Source of the DNA: Skermanella mucosa
Lineage (GTDB): Bacteria > Pseudomonadota > Alphaproteobacteria > Azospirillales > Azospirillaceae
Direction: 5' to 3'
Length of the DNA stretch: 64,000 nt
NCBI RefSeq assembly: GCF_016765655.2
Contig: NZ_CP086106.1
Span: forward strand, 4,796,501 to 4,860,500
The first letter of the stretch is position 1; every line of letters starts with the position of its first letter. The position numbers and the translations under genes are program-made. The notes below the pieces were generated by a model that saw only the letters and a program-made list of their open reading frames with translations, was not told the origin of the DNA and made no database searches. Shown piece after piece: positions 61,473-64,000 of the stretch.

Positions 61473-62960
61473 ATGACTCTCGATATTGCCAGACTCCGTT
61501 CGGAGTGGTTCGGCAACGTGCGTGGCGACGTGCTCGCCGGCATCGTCGTCGCACTTGCCCTTATTCCTGAAGCGATTGCCTTCTCGATCATAGCGGGCGT
61601 CGATCCCAAGGTCGGCCTTTACGCCTCCTTCGTCATCGCGGTCACCATTTCCATCGTCGGCGGACGGCCGGGCATGATCTCCGCCGCCACCGGCGCCATG
61701 GCCCTCCTGATGATCGATTTGGTCCAGGATCATGGGCTCGATTACCTGTTCGCCGCCACCCTGCTGACCGGCGCCCTTCAGATCGTCGTCGGACTGCTGA
61801 AACTGGGCCGCTACATGAGGTTCGTCTCGCGCTCGGTCATGACCGGCTTCGTGAACGCGCTGGCGATCCTGATCTTCATGGCGCAGCTGCCGGAATTCGC
61901 CGGCGCCAACTGGCAGATGTACGCCATCGTCGCGGCCGGGCTGGGCATCATCTACCTGCTGCCCCTGGTCACCACCGCGGTGCCGTCGCCCCTGGTCGCG
62001 ATCGTGGCTCTGACCGCCGTCGCCATCCTGACCGGCGCCGACGTCCGGACCGTCGGCGACATGGGGGAACTGCCCGGCACCTTCCCGGCCTTCCTGATCC
62101 CCGACGTCCCGTTGAACCTGGAAACCCTCGGCATCATCCTCCCGGTGGCCGTCACCCTCACCGTCGTGGGTTTGCTGGAATCGCTGCTGACCGCGTCGAT
62201 CATCGACGACCTGACCGACACCCGGAGCGACAAGCACGCCGAGACCCGCGGCCAGGGCATCGCCAACATCGCGTCGGGCTTGTTCGGCGGCATGGCGGGA
62301 TGCGCCATGATCGGCCAGTCCGTCATCAACGTGAAGTCAGGCGGGCGCGGCCGGCTGTCCGCCTTCGTGGCCGGGGTGGGCCTGCTTTTCCTGATCCTGG
62401 TGCTTCAATCCTGGGTCGTCCAGATCCCCATGGCGGCCTTGGTGGCCGTCATGATCATGGTGTCGATCGGCACCTTCAACTGGGGCTCGATCCGCCAGCT
62501 GCGCACCATGCCGGTCAGCTCCTCGATCGTGATGATCGCCACGACCCTCACCACCGTCTTCACCCACGACCTGTCCAAGGGAGTCCTGGCCGGGGTCCTG
62601 CTCAGCGCCCTGTTCTTCGCCCGCAAGGTCGCCCACTTCGTCGCGGTCGAAAGCACCCTGGCGGAGGATGGCCGGTCCCGGACCTACAAGGTCTATGGCC
62701 AGCTCTTCTTCGCCTCGGCCGACGATTTCATCGCCCGGTTCGATTTCCAGGAAAGCCTCGAACGCGTCGAAATCGACCTGACCGGCGCCCACCTGTGGGA
62801 CTACACCGCGGTCGGCGCCATCGACAAGGTCGTGCTGCGGTTCCGCCGGGAAGGTGCCGACGTCGAGCTGATCGGACTGAACCAGGCCAGCAGCACGCTG
62901 CTCGACCGCCTGGGCGTCCACGACAAGCCGGAAGCAGCGCAGCAGCTCGGCGGCCACTGA
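61473..62960 (+). CDS. SulP family inorganic anion transporter
   Basis: A 495-residue protein with 10-12 membrane helices in residues 1-400 ([58 protein letters not shown]) and a C-terminal STAS domain (about 410-490). It is close in style to BicA/SulP Na+-dependent bicarbonate or sulfate importers; the anion is not determinable. It lies 22 bases before a universal stress protein gene, a common SulP-USP pairing. Confidence 0.87.
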   Translation: MTLDIARLRSEWFGNVRGDVLAGIVVALALIPEAIAFSIIAGVDPKVGLYASFVIAVTISIVGGRPGMISAATGAMALLMIDLVQDHGLDYLFAATLLTGALQIVVGLLKLGRYMRFVSRSVMTGFVNALAILIFMAQLPEFAGANWQMYAIVAAGLGIIYLLPLVTTAVPSPLVAIVALTAVAILTGADVRTVGDMGELPGTFPAFLIPDVPLNLETLGIILPVAVTLTVVGLLESLLTASIIDDLTDTRSDKHAETRGQGIANIASGLFGGMAGCAMIGQSVINVKSGGRGRLSAFVAGVGLLFLILVLQSWVVQIPMAALVAVMIMVSIGTFNWGSIRQLRTMPVSSSIVMIATTLTTVFTHDLSKGVLAGVLLSALFFARKVAHFVAVESTLAEDGRSRTYKVYGQLFFASADDFIARFDFQESLERVEIDLTGAHLWDYTAVGAIDKVVLRFRREGADVELIGLNQASSTLLDRLGVHDKPEAAQQLGGH

Positions 62961-62982
62961 AAAGAACCGGAGGAGACCAGCC

Positions 62983-63846
62983 ATGAAAAGCATCCTGCTC
63001 TGCCTGGACGGATCGGTCTATGCCCGCAGCGTCTGCGAGCACGCCGCCTGGTTCGCCAACCGCCTGGAAGCGTCGGTCGACCTTCTGCACGTGGTCGATA
63101 TCCGGGAGCGCGCGCCGGCCAGGCGCCAGGATCTCAGCGGCAGCATCGGCATAGAGACCCTGGACCACCTGATGAGCGAGATGGTCGACCAGGACCATGC
63201 GCGTTCCCGGACCGCCCAGCAGATCGGCCGCCATCTCCTCGACGAGGGCCGCTCGATCCTGAAAGAGGCCGGCGTCGCGAAGACGACGGCCAGCCTGCGC
63301 AACGGCGCCGTGGTCGACGCGGTCCAGGACCTGTCGGCCAAGGCCGACCTGATCGTCATGGGCAAGCGCGGCGAAGGCGTCGATTTCGCATCCGGCCACC
63401 TGGGGTCGAACCTGGAGCGGGTCGTCCGCGCGGTCGATCGCCCCTGTGTGGTGGCCGCCCGCGCCTTCAAGCCCATCGAACGCGTCCTGATCGCCTATGA
63501 CGGCGGCAAAAGCACCCGGCGCGCCGTCAGCTTCCTGGCGAACTCGCCCGGCTTCAAGGATCTGGACATCCACCTGGTCCTCGCCTCCGACCGGCCCGGC
63601 GACGCCGAGGTGACCAAGGCGCTCGCCTGGGCCGAGGGGGAACTGTCTTCCGCCGGGCTCAAGGCCGCGTGCCGGATCGTCCGGGGCGAGCCGGAAGCGG
63701 TCATCACCGGCACGGTGGCGTCCGACGGCATCGACCTCCTGGTCATGGGCGCCTACGGCCACTCCCGCATCCGCAACCTGATCATCGGCAGCACGACCAC
63801 CGAGATGATCCGCGACTGCCGGATCCCCGTGCTCCTGTTCCGGTGA
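62983..63846 (+). CDS. Tandem universal stress protein
   Basis: A 287-residue protein with two UspA domains. The first is about residues 1-155 (MKSILLCLDGSVYARSVCEH, ADLIVMGKRGEGVDF) and the second about 165-287 (ERVLIAYDGGKSTRRAVSFL, DLLVMGAYGHSRIRNLIIGS). The ATP-binding G-x2-G-x9-G(S/T) pattern is present in the second (GAYGHSRIRNLIIGST) and degenerate in the first. GGAGGAG precedes the ATG. Probably a regulator or stress partner of the SulP transporter. Confidence 0.9.
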   Translation: MKSILLCLDGSVYARSVCEHAAWFANRLEASVDLLHVVDIRERAPARRQDLSGSIGIETLDHLMSEMVDQDHARSRTAQQIGRHLLDEGRSILKEAGVAKTTASLRNGAVVDAVQDLSAKADLIVMGKRGEGVDFASGHLGSNLERVVRAVDRPCVVAARAFKPIERVLIAYDGGKSTRRAVSFLANSPGFKDLDIHLVLASDRPGDAEVTKALAWAEGELSSAGLKAACRIVRGEPEAVITGTVASDGIDLLVMGAYGHSRIRNLIIGSTTTEMIRDCRIPVLLFR

Positions 63847-63871
63847 GCCCGGCGCACACCGATCCGCTCCG

Positions 63872-64000
63872 TCACCTGCCCGCGGAAGCGCCCTTCACCC
63901 ACCAGGCGTCGAACGCGATGCCGTAGGGCGGCAGGTCGCGGGGATGCTCCAGCTTTTCCCAGTAGGCGACCCGCGCCACGCCGGCATACCAGTGCGGGAT
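63872..64000 (-). CDS. Family 5 extracellular solute-binding protein, C-terminal fragment
   Basis: The last 42 codons of a gene that runs off the window edge. The visible end (IPHWYAGVARVAYWEKLEHP, then YGIAFDAWW) matches the usual C-terminus of YejA-like peptide/microcin C-binding proteins of SBP_bac_5 type. Nothing can be said about the rest. Confidence 0.65.
   Translation of the reverse strand: MPHWYAGVARVAYWEKLEHPRDLPPYGIAFDAWWVKGASAGR

Overview
The window is GC-rich, densely coded DNA with ATGA-type overlaps, frequent GTG/TTG starts, sigma-54 promoters, Mo-hydroxylase operons and ExoD/DUF2254/CsbD genes. This points to an alphaproteobacterium, most likely of the Rhodospirillales (Azospirillum/Skermanella type). 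The genus is an inference. No rRNA, CRISPR array or plasmid/phage replication gene is visible.

Region 1 (1-12,480) is an envelope and stress block. It holds small secreted or membrane proteins, a lipoprotein / ECF sigma factor / anti-sigma operon, CsbD, two near-identical 28-residue membrane microproteins flanking a phospholipase D family enzyme, a frameshifted endonuclease/exonuclease/phosphatase-family gene, DUF2254, CreA, ExoD, a Na+/Ca2+-exchanger-type antiporter and a CorC/HlyC protein. A decayed IS3-family element with perfect 31-bp inverted repeats (12,509-13,813) ends the block.

Region 2 (14,070-31,397) is a catabolic island built around two molybdenum hydroxylases. A 12-gene minus-strand operon encodes an ABC uptake system, an alpha/beta hydrolase, an amidohydrolase, a second ABC pair, a Rieske protein, a three-subunit Mo-hydroxylase and a substrate-binding-type protein without a signal peptide. 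A divergent plus-strand operon encodes a second Mo-hydroxylase, whose [2Fe-2S] subunit is fused to a CoxG-like domain, and a MarR regulator. Each operon has its own sigma-54 promoter in the shared 520-bp gap. The substrate is unknown; an imported N-heterocycle or cyclic amide used as nitrogen source fits the parts.

Region 3 (31,540-42,316): after an IS3-family remnant comes a guanidine assimilation operon. A sigma-54 promoter leads directly into a guanidine-I (ykkC) riboswitch, followed by two DUF1989 carboxyguanidine deiminase subunits, a guanidine/urea carboxylase, allophanate hydrolase and an ABC importer.

Region 4 (42,495-53,995) looks like a further nitrogen-compound pathway. A LysR regulator diverges from an ABC importer, two SDR dehydrogenases, a creatininase-family amidohydrolase and an agmatinase-family ureohydrolase. 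A second unit (polar amino acid-type ABC transporter, third DUF1989 protein, XRE-cupin regulator) starts at a sigma-54 promoter overlapped by a perfect 17-bp palindrome. The four sigma-54 promoters suggest that regions 2-4 form one nitrogen-limitation regulon.

Region 5 (54,000-64,000) starts with an integrase/recombination scar beside tRNA-Val(GAC). It continues with an N-formylglutamate amidohydrolase, a hydantoin/Asp-Glu racemase-family protein, an RpiR regulator with a likely operator, a MaoC-like dehydratase with a CaiB/BaiF CoA-transferase, periplasmic MsrA, a SulP transporter with a tandem universal stress protein, and the C-terminal end of a family 5 peptide-binding protein that runs off the window.
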